Positions 19,067 through 28,843 of a stretch of 64,000 nucleotides of DNA are shown piece after piece (the first letter of the stretch is position 1; the number at the start of each line of letters is the position of its first letter). The notes under the pieces were generated by a model. The model saw nothing but the letters and a program-made list of their open reading frames with translations, was not told the DNA's origin and searched no databases. The stretch is taken from the NCBI RefSeq assembly GCF_023061135.1, contig NZ_JAKGAN010000012.1, positions 1 through 64,000 on the forward strand. Reading direction: 5' to 3'. The translations under genes were made by a program, and so were the position numbers. This stretch comes from Chromohalobacter sarecensis. GTDB taxonomy: Bacteria > Pseudomonadota > Gammaproteobacteria > Pseudomonadales > Halomonadaceae.

Positions 19067-20647
19067 TCAGGCTCCGGTGGTGGCGTTGGAAGACGAAGCA
19101 CCGGCGGGATCGACGGTGGGATTGCCCTTCAGCATACGCTTGATGAGCGGCGTCAGCAGCGCCAACACGATGGCACATAGCACCAGCGCCACCGCGCAGC
19201 GCCCGAACAACTCCGGCAACTGATCCAGTTCCTCGGCGTTGACGTGCCCGCCGATCAAGCCGGCCACCAGATTGCCCAGCGCCGAGGCCGTGAACCATAA
19301 CCCCATCAACTGGCCGCGCAGCTTGGTCGGCGCCAGCGCGCTCATGGTCGACAGCCCCACCGGGCTCAGGCACAGCTCGCCGATCGTCAGCAATAGTAAG
19401 CTGGCGGTGATCCACAGCGGCGAGACCTGATCGATGCCGCCAGCCACGCGCATCGCCGCGAACATCATCAAGGCAAAGCCACCGGCCGCGAACAACAGGC
19501 CGAGGACGAACTTCACCGGGCTGCCGGGTTCCATGCGGCGGCGGCCGAGTGCCGGCCATAGCCAGCCGAAGAGCGGCCCCAGCAGGATGATGAAGACCGG
19601 ATTGAACGACTGAAACCACACGGTGGGGATTTCCCAGCCGAACAATGTACGGTCGGTGTAGTCGTGGGCGAACAGGTTATAGGACGTCGGCTGCTGTTCG
19701 AAGGATGCCCAGAAGAACGCCGCTGCCATGATCAAGATGAAGCACACGACGATACGCGCCCGCTCCTGCTTGTCGAGCCCGTTAAAGCCGAACAGAAAGA
19801 CGAAATAACCCAGCGCGCAGACGATGATGACCGTGGTCATGGCCTCGGCAATCGCCACGGCGTTCAAGGTAATCGCACCGTTGGCCACCAGAGCGATGAA
19901 GCCCGCCAGCGCAATCGCCAAGCCCGCTACGTAATAACCTACACCTCGACGATGTACCGCAGGCGCATCCCAACTAGCGGCACGCCCCCGTAGGCTGTCG
20001 GCGCGTCGCATGGAAGGAATCGCCGACAAACGGAAGATCAACAAGGCCACCAACATGCCCAGCCCACCGATGCCGAAGCCCCAATGCCAACCGTATTCAC
20101 GCATCAATAGGCCGGTGAACAGTGGCGCCAGCAAGCCACCGATGTTGATCCCCATGTAGAAGATCGCGAAACCGCCATCGCGGCGCACATCGCCTTGGTC
20201 ATAAAGGCTCCCCACCATCACCGAGATGCAGGACTTGAAAAGCCCCGAGCCGAGCACGATCAATACTAGCCCGATAAAAAACCAGGTCGCACCCCAGAGG
20301 GCGGAAAACGCGATGGAAAGATGGCCCAGTGCAATGAGCACCGAGCCGTACCAGACGGCACGCCGCTGCCCCAGCCAGTTATCCGCCAGCCAGCCGCCGG
20401 GCAAGGCCGACAGATAGACGGCCCCCGCATAGATACCCACGATGGCCGACGCAGCTTCCCGCGTGAAGCCCAGTCCGCCTTCGAACACCGTGGCGGCCAT
20501 GAACAGCACGAGCAGCGGGCGAATACCGTAGTAGGAAAAACGCTCCCACATTTCGGTGAAAAATAGCGGTCCCAGCGCACGCGGGTGGCCCGCGAAACCT
20601 CGATCCTCCTCGGAGCGGGGCGATGCTACATCCGTGTTAGAGCGCAT
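19067..20647 (-). CDS. POT-family proton-coupled oligopeptide transporter
   Basis: A 526-residue major-facilitator protein taking up di- and tripeptides with protons. Seen: FFTEMWERFSYYGIRPLLVLF (the ExxERFxYY motif of helix 1), FAIFYMGINIGGLLAPL (the PTR2 signature region) and about 12-14 membrane helices. I place the start at 20647 (MRSNTDVASP) because an in-frame codon 99 bases upstream lies inside the glnE terminator hairpin, and GAGG precedes the chosen ATG. It forms a two-gene operon with the Xaa-Pro aminopeptidase downstream. Confidence 0.9.
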   Translation of the reverse strand: MRSNTDVASPRSEEDRGFAGHPRALGPLFFTEMWERFSYYGIRPLLVLFMAATVFEGGLGFTREAASAIVGIYAGAVYLSALPGGWLADNWLGQRRAVWYGSVLIALGHLSIAFSALWGATWFFIGLVLIVLGSGLFKSCISVMVGSLYDQGDVRRDGGFAIFYMGINIGGLLAPLFTGLLMREYGWHWGFGIGGLGMLVALLIFRLSAIPSMRRADSLRGRAASWDAPAVHRRGVGYYVAGLAIALAGFIALVANGAITLNAVAIAEAMTTVIIVCALGYFVFLFGFNGLDKQERARIVVCFILIMAAAFFWASFEQQPTSYNLFAHDYTDRTLFGWEIPTVWFQSFNPVFIILLGPLFGWLWPALGRRRMEPGSPVKFVLGLLFAAGGFALMMFAAMRVAGGIDQVSPLWITASLLLLTIGELCLSPVGLSTMSALAPTKLRGQLMGLWFTASALGNLVAGLIGGHVNAEELDQLPELFGRCAVALVLCAIVLALLTPLIKRMLKGNPTVDPAGASSSNATTGA

Positions 20648-20725
20648 TGGAGTGTCTGCCTCGTTGAGAACTTTCAGGTTGTGCCCGATGATCGCCGTGC
20701 CTTGTGGGCGCGCGACGAAACAAAA

Positions 20726-20751
20726 CGGCGATGGCATGCATGCCATCGCCG
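20726..20751 (-). terminator. Terminator of glnE
   Basis: A 26-base perfect palindrome (arms CGGCGATGGCATG/CATGCCATCGCCG), followed on the minus strand by TTTTGTTT. It lies 111 bases past the glnE stop and upstream of the POT gene. Confidence 0.78.
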
Positions 20752-20862
20752 GAGGCGGACTATAAAGTTTCCACGCGAATGATCAATCCCCAACTTTTGT
20801 CGTACTAACCATTTACCGAGTTATCATGAGCGCGAAAAGTAACTGTTTATTTCCAGTGATAC

Positions 20863-23800
20863 TTACCGAGACGCGTCATCATCCTGCATCCAGTGCGCCC
20901 AAATGGCGCGGACTCGGCGGCGATGGTCGTCGATATCGGCGATCTCGACCTGGCTTCCGGCCTTGGCCAGCGAGGCACGATGGCTAATACCGCGATAGGT
21001 GAGATACGCCTCGCGCAGCTCACGTGCCTGCTCGGCGGGAAGCCGGCCGCTTTCCTCCAGCGTTTCGAGAATGCGCATATTGTCACTGAAGGCGAGCATC
21101 TCCGGCGCCTCGGTGCCCAGTCGCAGCACCGCGTACTGACAGAGGAACTCGATATCCACCATGCCGCCGGGGTCTTGCTTGAGATGAAACGTCCCCTGGC
21201 GTCCGGCCTGATCGCTGCTGCCCAGGTGCTTACGCATCTTGTGGCGCATGGCGACGACCTCCCCGCGCAGTGTGTCAGGGTCGCGCGCCTGCCCCAGCAC
21301 CTCGCAGCGCACTGTCTGGAAGCGCTCGCACAATGCCGCGTTGCCGGCGATGGCCCGCGCGCGTACCAGCGCCTGGTGCTCCCAGGTCCAGGCTTGGTGG
21401 TGCTGATAGTCGGCGAAGGCGTCGAGCGTCGTCACCAACAACCCTGAATTGCCGGAAGGCCGTAGGCGCATGTCGACTTCGTACAGCGCGCCGCTGGCCG
21501 TCATCGCCGTCAACAAATGGATGACGCGCTGACCGAGGCGCGTGAAGAAGACCGCATTGTCGAGAGCCTTGGCACCATCGGTCATGCCTTTAGGGTCGGC
21601 ATCGTGCAGGAACACCAGGTCCAGGTCCGAGCCATAACCCAATTCGATGCCACCCAGCTTGCCGTAACCGATGATCGCGAAATTGGCCTCGTCGCTCTCA
21701 CGCTCACCGGCACGGCGCGAGGGGCGCCCGTACTTGCGTGTCACCTGCTTCCAGGCCATCGCCAGGACCTGCTCGAGGATCACCTCGGCGATGAAGGTGA
21801 GATAATCGCTGACCTTCATCAGCGGTCGCGCGCCGACGATATCCGAGGCCGCGACGTGCAACACCTGAGCATGCTTGAAGGTGCGCAGCGCATCGAGCTG
21901 GCCCTCCTCGTCGTCCTCGGGCAACCGTGCCAGTGCCTGGCGCTGCTCATCGGCGAGTTCGTCCTTGTCGGCTGGCGAATACAGCGTGGCAGGATGCAGC
22001 AATTCATCGAGCAGCACGGGATGCCGCGCCAATTGCTCGGCGATCCACGGGCTCGCGGCATACAGCCGGATCAACTGACGCAGCGCATCGGGATTCTCAC
22101 GCAGCAATGCCAGATAGGCGGTACGCCGCAGCACCGCCTCGATCAGCGGCAGGACGCGCTCGAGCGCGACATCCGGCGCACGACTCTCGCCGACGGCCTC
22201 GAGCAGCAGCGGCATCAAGGCATCGAGACGCTCGAAACCGATGCGCTGCATGGCCGCCACGGCGCGCGAACGATGCACGTCGGCAAGTCGCTTGAGGGTC
22301 GCCTCGGGCGCCTCGAACCCCAGCGTCGTCAGCGTCTCGCGGGCCTCCGCCGGGATCAGCTCCTCGCGCCAGAGCGCGCCCAGCTCTTCGCGCGAGGCGT
22401 CCTCGGGGGCGCTGTCCTCGTCGTCTTCCTCCTCGGGCGGGGCAATGATGGCATCAAAATGCTCGCGCACCCGCCCGCGCGCCTCATCGAGACGCGCCAC
22501 GAGTGCCGGCCAGTCGGCCATGTCGAGCGCCAGCGCCAAGCGCTCGCGCCCCAGGGTGTCGTCCGGTAGCGTCTGGGTCTGGCGATCCTTCTGGGCCTGC
22601 AAGGCATGCTCGAGATCGCGCAGAAAAGCGTAATCGCTGCGCAGGGCCTCGGTGACCTCGCCCGGCAGAAGCTCCAACTGCGTCAGGCAGCGCAAGGCCG
22701 CCGCCAGCGAGGTCAATTGGAGCTCGGTATCGCGGCCGCCACGAATCAACTGAAACGCCTGGACCACGAACTCCACCTCGCGGATACCGCCGGGCCCGAG
22801 CTTGATGTTGTCAGCCATGCCCTTGCGCTTGACCTCGCGGTTGATGAGTCGCTTCATCTCACGCAGCGATTCGATGGCGCCGAAATCCAGGTATTTGCGA
22901 TACACGAACGGTCGCAGCGAGGCGAGCAACTCGGCGCCTGCCTCGAGATCGCCGGCCACCGGGCGCGCCTTGAGCATGGCGTAGCGTTCCCACTCACGCC
23001 CCTGGTCCTGATAGTAGCTGGACAGCGTGGCGAAGTTGCCGACCAGCGGCCCGCCATCGCCAAGCGGGCGCAGACGCATATCGACACGAAACGCCATGCC
23101 TTCGTCGGTCACCGCGTCCAGCGCGCCGATGAGCTTCTGGCCCAGCTTGGTAAAATATTCCTGATGCGAGAGCGCGCGCCGACCGCCCTGGGTCTCGCCC
23201 TCTTCGGCGAAGGCAAAGATCAGGTCGATGTCCGAGGACAGATTGAGTTCACCCGCACCGAGCTTGCCCATGCCCAGCACCACCAGGCGTTGCGGCGTAC
23301 CGTCGGCGCGAAGCGCCGGTTGCCCCCAGCGGGGCGCATAATGATGTTCGAGCCAGCCCAGCGCGCCGTCGAGGCATATTTCTGCCAGGTAGCTGACGTC
23401 GCGCGCCGTGATCCACATGCCCGCCTCGCCGGCCTGGCCGCGCGGCGCGCGACACAGATCGCGCCACACGATGCCCAGCATGCGTAGCCGCCGGAAGCGG
23501 CGTACCGCAGCCTGCATGGCCGCCTCGTCCTCGGCGGCTTCGAGCCGCTCGGCGAGTTCCGCTTCCCAGGTCTCGCGCGGCGGGGCCTCATCCAGTTCGC
23601 CCTCGGCATCCAGAACCGGCAGCCAGCCGGGATCGCGGGCCAGCGTCTCGGTGGCGAAGTCGGAAAGCGCCACCACCCGCGCCAGCTCGGCGCGACGCGC
23701 CTCCGAGAGCGCCAGCCAGGTGGCACTCGGCATCTCTTCGACATTCGCGTCGGCGTCCACATCGCGCGTCGAGCGCTTCGCCTGGGCGACGCGATCGGCC

Positions 23801-23901
23801 AGGCACAACGCATCGTCGAGCCGCTCGGCGGCTTCGCCCAGCGCCTCATGCAGCGGTGCGGGAATATCGGCGTCGGGCAGGAATCCTTCGGGCAGGGCCA
23901 T
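20863..23901 (-). CDS. glnE: Bifunctional glutamine synthetase adenylyltransferase/deadenylase
   Basis: A 1012-residue enzyme that adds AMP to and removes AMP from glutamine synthetase under PII control. It has two nucleotidyltransferase domains: the N-terminal deadenylylase with SSDIDLIFAFAE near residue 220 and the C-terminal adenylylase with YGSDLDLVFLHD near 755, separated by helical linker regions. GPGGIREVEFVVQ and DPGGMVDIEFLCQ mark each half. The start at 23901 (MALPEGFLPD) is preceded by AGGAG; longer frames would add about 108 residues without similarity. Linker 2 contains an acidic EEEDDEDSAPED stretch. It carries its own terminator. Confidence 0.95.
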   Translation of the reverse strand: MALPEGFLPDADIPAPLHEALGEAAERLDDALCLADRVAQAKRSTRDVDADANVEEMPSATWLALSEARRAELARVVALSDFATETLARDPGWLPVLDAEGELDEAPPRETWEAELAERLEAAEDEAAMQAAVRRFRRLRMLGIVWRDLCRAPRGQAGEAGMWITARDVSYLAEICLDGALGWLEHHYAPRWGQPALRADGTPQRLVVLGMGKLGAGELNLSSDIDLIFAFAEEGETQGGRRALSHQEYFTKLGQKLIGALDAVTDEGMAFRVDMRLRPLGDGGPLVGNFATLSSYYQDQGREWERYAMLKARPVAGDLEAGAELLASLRPFVYRKYLDFGAIESLREMKRLINREVKRKGMADNIKLGPGGIREVEFVVQAFQLIRGGRDTELQLTSLAAALRCLTQLELLPGEVTEALRSDYAFLRDLEHALQAQKDRQTQTLPDDTLGRERLALALDMADWPALVARLDEARGRVREHFDAIIAPPEEEDDEDSAPEDASREELGALWREELIPAEARETLTTLGFEAPEATLKRLADVHRSRAVAAMQRIGFERLDALMPLLLEAVGESRAPDVALERVLPLIEAVLRRTAYLALLRENPDALRQLIRLYAASPWIAEQLARHPVLLDELLHPATLYSPADKDELADEQRQALARLPEDDEEGQLDALRTFKHAQVLHVAASDIVGARPLMKVSDYLTFIAEVILEQVLAMAWKQVTRKYGRPSRRAGERESDEANFAIIGYGKLGGIELGYGSDLDLVFLHDADPKGMTDGAKALDNAVFFTRLGQRVIHLLTAMTASGALYEVDMRLRPSGNSGLLVTTLDAFADYQHHQAWTWEHQALVRARAIAGNAALCERFQTVRCEVLGQARDPDTLRGEVVAMRHKMRKHLGSSDQAGRQGTFHLKQDPGGMVDIEFLCQYAVLRLGTEAPEMLAFSDNMRILETLEESGRLPAEQARELREAYLTYRGISHRASLAKAGSQVEIADIDDHRRRVRAIWAHWMQDDDASR

Positions 23902-24001
23902 GGTACTCTCCTGGAACGTCCCGGCAGCTAGCGCCGGGGCAAGCGTTATATGACCCCAGCTTAGCGGAGCTAATCGCTTGGAAGCTACAGGCGAGCAAAC
24001 C

Positions 24002-25480
24002 TCAGCGCCGCCATGGCAAGCCACGCTCGGCGGCGGCGATGAACGCCTCGGCGGTTTGACGCGGCGATGCGCTGAGCAAGCTGACGCCCACGAACAGTAC
24101 GCACGCCACCGGCAGCGCCCAGATGCCTGGCGGCCAGCCCAGCGGTTTGGCGCCGGTGATATACAGTGCCACGACGCAGACACCGCCACCGAGAATGCTC
24201 GCCAGGGCGCCCACCGCACTGCCACCGCGCCAGAAGAAAGCGGCGACTAGCGCCGGCACGGTGACCACCAGGCCGGTCGAGGCGGCGACCGAGAGCACCG
24301 CGATCAGATCGAGGCGCAGCTCGGCGAAGGCCAGTGCGAGCAGCGCGATCAGCGGCAACACGGCCTTGCCGACCCACAGCTGGCGGCGTTCATCGCTGCC
24401 TTTGCGGGCCACCGCATAGACGTCCCGCGACAGCATCGATGACAGCGTCAGCATGATCGAATCGATGGTCGAGACCGCCGCCGCTAGAATCCCCACCATC
24501 ACCAGCACGCCGAGTACCGGCGGCACATGCGCAGAGGCCAGCAGGGTCGGCGTGGCGAGATCCGAATTCTCCAGGTCGGGGAAGGCAATCAGCGCCGAAA
24601 AGCCCCACAGCACCGAGACGGCGGTATATACCAGGCCAAAGCACAGAAACCCCAGCAACATGCGGCGCATGGCCTGGAGAGAAGCGGGCATGAAGAGGCG
24701 CTGGCTGACCTGGGGATTGGAAAGGCTGAAGAAGAACCAGGGAATCGTCAGGCCGAGGAAGGTCGCCGGCGTGAACAGACCCGACCCCGGCACCGTGAGC
24801 GCCTCGGGATGCTCATCGGCGAGGGTCGCGAACAGCGCCTCGAAGCCGCCCAGCGAGGCCACCACCAGCAGCGCCACGGCCGTCGAGGCGACGATCATCA
24901 ACAATGCCTGCAGCGCGTCGGTCCACATCACCGAGCGAATCCCGGCGATGAAGGTGAATACCAGCGCCAGCACGGTGGCCACCGCCACGCCGGTGGTAAA
25001 GCCGATGGCACCGTCGGTCATGCCGCTCAGCAGATACCCCACGCCCGCCAGTTGCACTGCGGCATAGGGGACCAGAAACAGGCTGCTGACCAGCGCCGTG
25101 GCCACAGCCACGCCGCGATTCGCATAGCGGTGTCCCAGCATCTCGCTGGGGGTGACAAAACCGAATGCCTTGCCCACCGCCCAGAAACGCGGCCCGAAGA
25201 TTGCCACCAACGAGACCCCAGCGAAGTAGACGATTTCGAAGCCCAGCGCCCCCACGCCACCGGCGTAGGTCAGTCCGGCCAACCCCACCATCATGAAGGC
25301 ACTGTAGGTCGTCGCGCTGTAGCTGAGCGCCGACACCATCCCGCCCATGCGCCGCCCACCGAGGAAATAGTGCGCCATGTCGGGCGTCCCGCCGGGTCTG
25401 CGCTCGCGTGAGCGCCAGGCCACGCCTAGGGCGACGACGACATACACCAGCACCGACGTCCACACGAGCGTCGACGACAT
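24002..25480 (-). CDS. Sodium:solute symporter (SSS family)
   Basis: A 492-residue protein with about 13 membrane helices. SSS features include ALSYSATTYSAFMMVGLAG (helix 1/2), the region FTFIAGIRSVMWTDALQALLMI (the GGxxAVxxTDxxQ equivalent) and ILAAAVSTIDSIMLTLSSMLSRDVY (Na2-site region of helix 8). The solute is not evident; pantothenate-, proline- and monocarboxylate-type members share these motifs. The start at 25480 has AAGGAG upstream, located in the end of the small membrane gene, whose stop is 2 bases away, so the two are translationally linked. Confidence 0.87.
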   Translation of the reverse strand: MSSTLVWTSVLVYVVVALGVAWRSRERRPGGTPDMAHYFLGGRRMGGMVSALSYSATTYSAFMMVGLAGLTYAGGVGALGFEIVYFAGVSLVAIFGPRFWAVGKAFGFVTPSEMLGHRYANRGVAVATALVSSLFLVPYAAVQLAGVGYLLSGMTDGAIGFTTGVAVATVLALVFTFIAGIRSVMWTDALQALLMIVASTAVALLVVASLGGFEALFATLADEHPEALTVPGSGLFTPATFLGLTIPWFFFSLSNPQVSQRLFMPASLQAMRRMLLGFLCFGLVYTAVSVLWGFSALIAFPDLENSDLATPTLLASAHVPPVLGVLVMVGILAAAVSTIDSIMLTLSSMLSRDVYAVARKGSDERRQLWVGKAVLPLIALLALAFAELRLDLIAVLSVAASTGLVVTVPALVAAFFWRGGSAVGALASILGGGVCVVALYITGAKPLGWPPGIWALPVACVLFVGVSLLSASPRQTAEAFIAAAERGLPWRR

Positions 25481-25482
25481 CC

Positions 25483-25662
25483 TCACTTCTCCTTGAAATC
25501 GGCGGTAACCAGCAGATTGAGAACGATCACGGCAAGCCCGATCAGCCCCCAGAACAGCAGACTGCCGTACCAAGCCTGAACATCGCGCAGCAACGTATAA
25601 GGAACAATCACGGCGGCCACCACCAGCACGCCAAGCAATCCAAAACCAATGCGTCGGGACAT
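25483..25662 (-). CDS. Small two-helix membrane protein, partner of the SSS symporter
   Basis: A 59-residue protein starting MSRRIGFGLLGV, with GAGGTG 4 bases upstream. Two hydrophobic helices are seen: residues 6-20 and about 28-50, followed by the charged tail DFKEK. I do not recognise the family with certainty. The layout (small two-helix protein immediately before an SSS permease) parallels YjcH-ActP and YhdT-PanF, so an accessory subunit role is likely. An upstream ATG at 25698 would add 12 residues but lacks a site. Confidence 0.65.
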   Translation of the reverse strand: MSRRIGFGLLGVLVVAAVIVPYTLLRDVQAWYGSLLFWGLIGLAVIVLNLLVTADFKEK

Positions 25663-25717
25663 AGCGCACCTCGCACGGACGTTGAAGATAACCAACAAGG
25701 CGTCACCGACTGCGGGC

Positions 25718-26092
25718 TCAGCCGAGGAATTTCTGCCAGGCCAACAGGCCCCAGGTCAGGCCCGCCATGATCAGTGAGATCATCACCGCCGCCGAGCCGA
25801 TATCCTTGGCCCGGCCGGATAACTCGTGATGCTCGGGACCGATGCGGTCAACGACGGTTTCCACCGCGCTGTTGAGCAGTTCCACGATCAGCACCAGCGC
25901 GCAGCTGCCCACCAGCAGCAGCCATTCCACCGGCGTAGCACCGATCCACCACGCCAACGGCAAGAGTATCACGCAGATGCCGACCTCCTGGCGAAACGCC
26001 GTCTCATTGCGAAACGCGGCGCGCAGCCCCTTGAGCGAGTAGTGCGTGGAGTCGCTCAAGTGGCGCAAGCCGGTGGTCTGGCGGGATTTCAT
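25718..26092 (-). CDS. dgkA: Diacylglycerol kinase
   Basis: A 124-residue inner-membrane kinase with three membrane helices that phosphorylates diacylglycerol left by membrane-derived oligosaccharide or lipid turnover. Signature regions are the N-terminal amphipathic RAAFRNETAFRQE and the catalytic ELLNSAVETVVDR, followed by SGRAKDIGSAAV. GAGGAA precedes the start. It is upstream of the small-protein/symporter pair on the same strand, 55 bases away. Confidence 0.94.
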   Translation of the reverse strand: MKSRQTTGLRHLSDSTHYSLKGLRAAFRNETAFRQEVGICVILLPLAWWIGATPVEWLLLVGSCALVLIVELLNSAVETVVDRIGPEHHELSGRAKDIGSAAVMISLIMAGLTWGLLAWQKFLG

Positions 26093-26272
26093 CGCACTCG
26101 TTCCTCAGTGAAGGGGTCTCGATGGTCGATTACGCAACGGCCAGGACGGCAACGCCACGCGAATGACGGACGGTATCCCGCAAAGGTCGCGTTGTCGACA
26201 CTCGCGGCTCAACGCTAGGCTGATGAAACTGCGCTCGCCGCAGCGCCTTATCCTAATCCGCAGGAGTTCACC

Positions 26273-27250
26273 ATGCCACGCGCGCTCATGCTTCATGACG
26301 ACACCCCCCGCGCCCGCCTCGAAACGCTCGACGAGAACCAGTTGCCGGAGCGCGCGGTGCGCGTCGCCATCGATTACTCGGATCTCAACTATAAGGATGC
26401 CATGGCGGTCACTGGCCAGGGCAAGATCGTGCGCGATTATCCTTTGGTGCCGGGGATCGATTTCGCCGGCACGGTGACGGATTCCACGGATGCGCGCTTT
26501 GCCGCCGACGACCGCGTGATCCTTACCGGCTGGGGTGTCGGCGAGCGCCATTGGGGCGGCTTCGCCGAGGCCATGCGCGTCGATGCCGACTGGCTGGTGC
26601 CCTGCCCGCAACCGCTGAGCACGCGTCAAACCATGCTCTTCGGCACCGCCGGGCTCACCGCCATGCTGAGTGTCATGCGTCTGAAAGAAGCCGGCCTCGC
26701 TCCCGGCGATGGGCCGGTCGCCGTTACCGGCGCCAGCGGCGGCGTAGGCAGTTGGGCGGTGTCGATCCTCGCCCATGAAGGTTTCGAGGTTCACGCCATC
26801 ACCGGCAAGCCTGAGCAGAATGCCTGGCTCGAGGCGCTCGGCGCCCACGCCATTCTGCCCCGCGCCGACTTCGAAGCCCGCGGCCGGCCGCTGGAATCGA
26901 CGCAGTGGGCGGGCGCCGTGGATACCGTCGGCGGCCAGATCCTGGCCAACCTCCTGGCGCAAATGCGCTACTCAGGCAAGGTCGCCGCCGTGGGTCTGGC
27001 GGGCGACGCCGCGCTACCGACCACGGTGATGCCGTTCATCCTGCGCGGCGTGTCGTTGCTCGGCGTGGACAGCGTGTATATACCCTTCGACCGGCGCCGC
27101 GCGGCGTGGCAACGCATTGCCGCCCTGCCCAACGCGTTGCTGTCGCACATGCATGTCGAGGAGGCTGGCCTCGACGACGTGACCGACCGGTCCCAGGCCA
27201 TGCTCGAAGGCCGCACCCATGGGCGCGTGCTCATCGACCCACGGCGCTAG
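26273..27250 (+). CDS. acuI: Acryloyl-CoA reductase-type quinone oxidoreductase (AcuI/YhdH)
   Basis: A 325-residue zinc-free medium-chain reductase. Seen: LNYKDAMAVTGQGKIVRDYPLVPGIDFAG (the AcuI/YhdH N-terminal signature), the NADPH glycine motif VTGASGGVGSWAV near 150-162, and VMPFILRGVSLLGVDSVY. The family reduces acryloyl-CoA to propionyl-CoA with NADPH, and in marine bacteria detoxifies acrylate arising from DMSP. No ddd or prp genes are adjacent, so the physiological use here is inferred. AGGAG lies before the ATG. Confidence 0.9.
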   Translation: MPRALMLHDDTPRARLETLDENQLPERAVRVAIDYSDLNYKDAMAVTGQGKIVRDYPLVPGIDFAGTVTDSTDARFAADDRVILTGWGVGERHWGGFAEAMRVDADWLVPCPQPLSTRQTMLFGTAGLTAMLSVMRLKEAGLAPGDGPVAVTGASGGVGSWAVSILAHEGFEVHAITGKPEQNAWLEALGAHAILPRADFEARGRPLESTQWAGAVDTVGGQILANLLAQMRYSGKVAAVGLAGDAALPTTVMPFILRGVSLLGVDSVYIPFDRRRAAWQRIAALPNALLSHMHVEEAGLDDVTDRSQAMLEGRTHGRVLIDPRR

Positions 27251-27263
27251 AAGGCATGATCTC

Positions 27264-28742
27264 TCAGTGGGCCTCGATCATCTCCGTCAAATCCGCCGCC
27301 ACCAGGGGCAGCACCTGCCGCCAGGCGAGGTACGGCGTTTGCGAGGTGCCGTTGACCAGTACGGCGAAGCTGCCCCAACGCCCGGTTTGGGTACGGAAGT
27401 AGCCGGCCACCGCGCGCACCGTGACCGGCTCGTTGAGCGTGCCGGTCTTGAGCATGACGCTCTGCTGGAAGGTATCGCTGCCGCGGCGGATGAAGTGCAT
27501 GGGACCGTTGGTCGGCAATTGCAGACCCGCCACGAAGGTCGGGAACAGTGCCGAACGCTGGTACATCGCTGCCAGCAGGGCATTGAGATCGCGCGCCGAG
27601 ACACGGTTCTCGGGGGTCAAGCCACTGCCGCTGGCAAGCGTCGGCACGCCATGGCCGGGTAGATTCTGGGCGAAGCGCATCAGTTCATCGGCGCCGTCCT
27701 GAAGCTCGGCGCGCGGCTTGGCGACGAGGTCCAAAGCCAGGGTATCGGCCATGAAGTTATTGGAATAGTTGAGCATGCGTAGCAGCAATTCCTGCAACGG
27801 CTTGCCATCCACCGCCGCCAAGCGTTTGGCGGTGGTCGGCGGCGGTGTCGTGCTGGTTGCGTAGCCTTCGACCTCGACCCTCGCCTGCCCGAGCAATGCC
27901 ATCAAGGTTTTGGCGGTTTGCTCGGCGGGGTCGGAACTGCCGCGATAGATTTCACGCGAGAAGCTATCGCGGGCGATCTGCCCGCTGATGCGCAACGTAT
28001 CGCCACCCTCGCGACTGATACGCTCGGCACTCAGGCGTGAATCCCCACCGTGCGCCACGGTCTTGACCTGATTGTCGAGGCGCGTGAGCGGTGCCACCGT
28101 CGCGCAATCGCTGATGGAGGCCGCGTCGCCCACGGCCGCGCCGGGCTTGACCCGATTGCACCAGCTGCCGTAATTCACCGCCGCCGAGGAAAGCAAGGCG
28201 CTGTAGGCATTGTCGGAGCGCGAGCGCGCCTTGCAGCGGTCGGTGGTCACGCAGGTCACCGGGCCGAAGCGCCACTGGCTGACCACCAATTGACCATCGA
28301 CGGCGCGCACGCCGCGTTCGCGCAAGCGTTGCACCAGACGCCACAGGTTTTCGCTGGTCAGGGCCGGGTCACCGCCGCCATCGAGCACCAGATCGCCATG
28401 CAGCACGCCCTGGGCATCGACATTGCCGGTGGCCATCAACTGCGTGGTGAAACGATGCTGCGGTCCCCAACGGTCGAGGCTCGCCGCGGCGGTGTAAAGC
28501 TTGGTGACCGACGCTGGCGAAAGACGCCGCGTAGGATCGAGCGCGCCTAGACTATCGCCACTGCCCAGCAATTGCGCCTGGGCGCCGATCACGAAGCCCT
28601 TGTCGGCCAACGAGGACAGATTGTCGAAACCCTCGGCATGCGCGGCCAACGGGAGGCCCATCAAGACGAGAAACGCGAACATACGACACCCGCCACGCTG
28701 CGAGGCGCGCGGACGTCGACGATGGAACAACTTACTCAGCAT
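27264..28742 (-). CDS. dacB: D-alanyl-D-alanine carboxypeptidase/endopeptidase (PBP4)
   Basis: A 492-residue periplasmic class C penicillin-binding protein that trims and cuts peptidoglycan cross-links. A signal peptide is present (basic start, hydrophobic 21-33, cut after AHA near 36). Active-site motifs are S78-V-T-K81 (SxxK), YSNNF near 330 (SxN) and MLKTGT near 432 (KTG). The long insert typical of PBP4 lies between SxxK and SxN. AAGGAA upstream supports the start at 28742. A TnpB element sits just over 100 bases upstream, close to the promoter. Confidence 0.93.
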   Translation of the reverse strand: MLSKLFHRRRPRASQRGGCRMFAFLVLMGLPLAAHAEGFDNLSSLADKGFVIGAQAQLLGSGDSLGALDPTRRLSPASVTKLYTAAASLDRWGPQHRFTTQLMATGNVDAQGVLHGDLVLDGGGDPALTSENLWRLVQRLRERGVRAVDGQLVVSQWRFGPVTCVTTDRCKARSRSDNAYSALLSSAAVNYGSWCNRVKPGAAVGDAASISDCATVAPLTRLDNQVKTVAHGGDSRLSAERISREGGDTLRISGQIARDSFSREIYRGSSDPAEQTAKTLMALLGQARVEVEGYATSTTPPPTTAKRLAAVDGKPLQELLLRMLNYSNNFMADTLALDLVAKPRAELQDGADELMRFAQNLPGHGVPTLASGSGLTPENRVSARDLNALLAAMYQRSALFPTFVAGLQLPTNGPMHFIRRGSDTFQQSVMLKTGTLNEPVTVRAVAGYFRTQTGRWGSFAVLVNGTSQTPYLAWRQVLPLVAADLTEMIEAH

Positions 28743-28843
28743 GAAATTTTTCCTTCCCTGGACGAACGACCATCGTCCGCCAGGCTAGCAGGGCTCATCA
28801 TCGCGTGCGATGGCGATGTCCAATCGAGCGTAGACACTTGTCA

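Noticed and set aside
20648-20746. Upstream start for the POT transporter
   Set aside because: It lies inside the glnE terminator hairpin and adds residues unlike the POT N-terminus.
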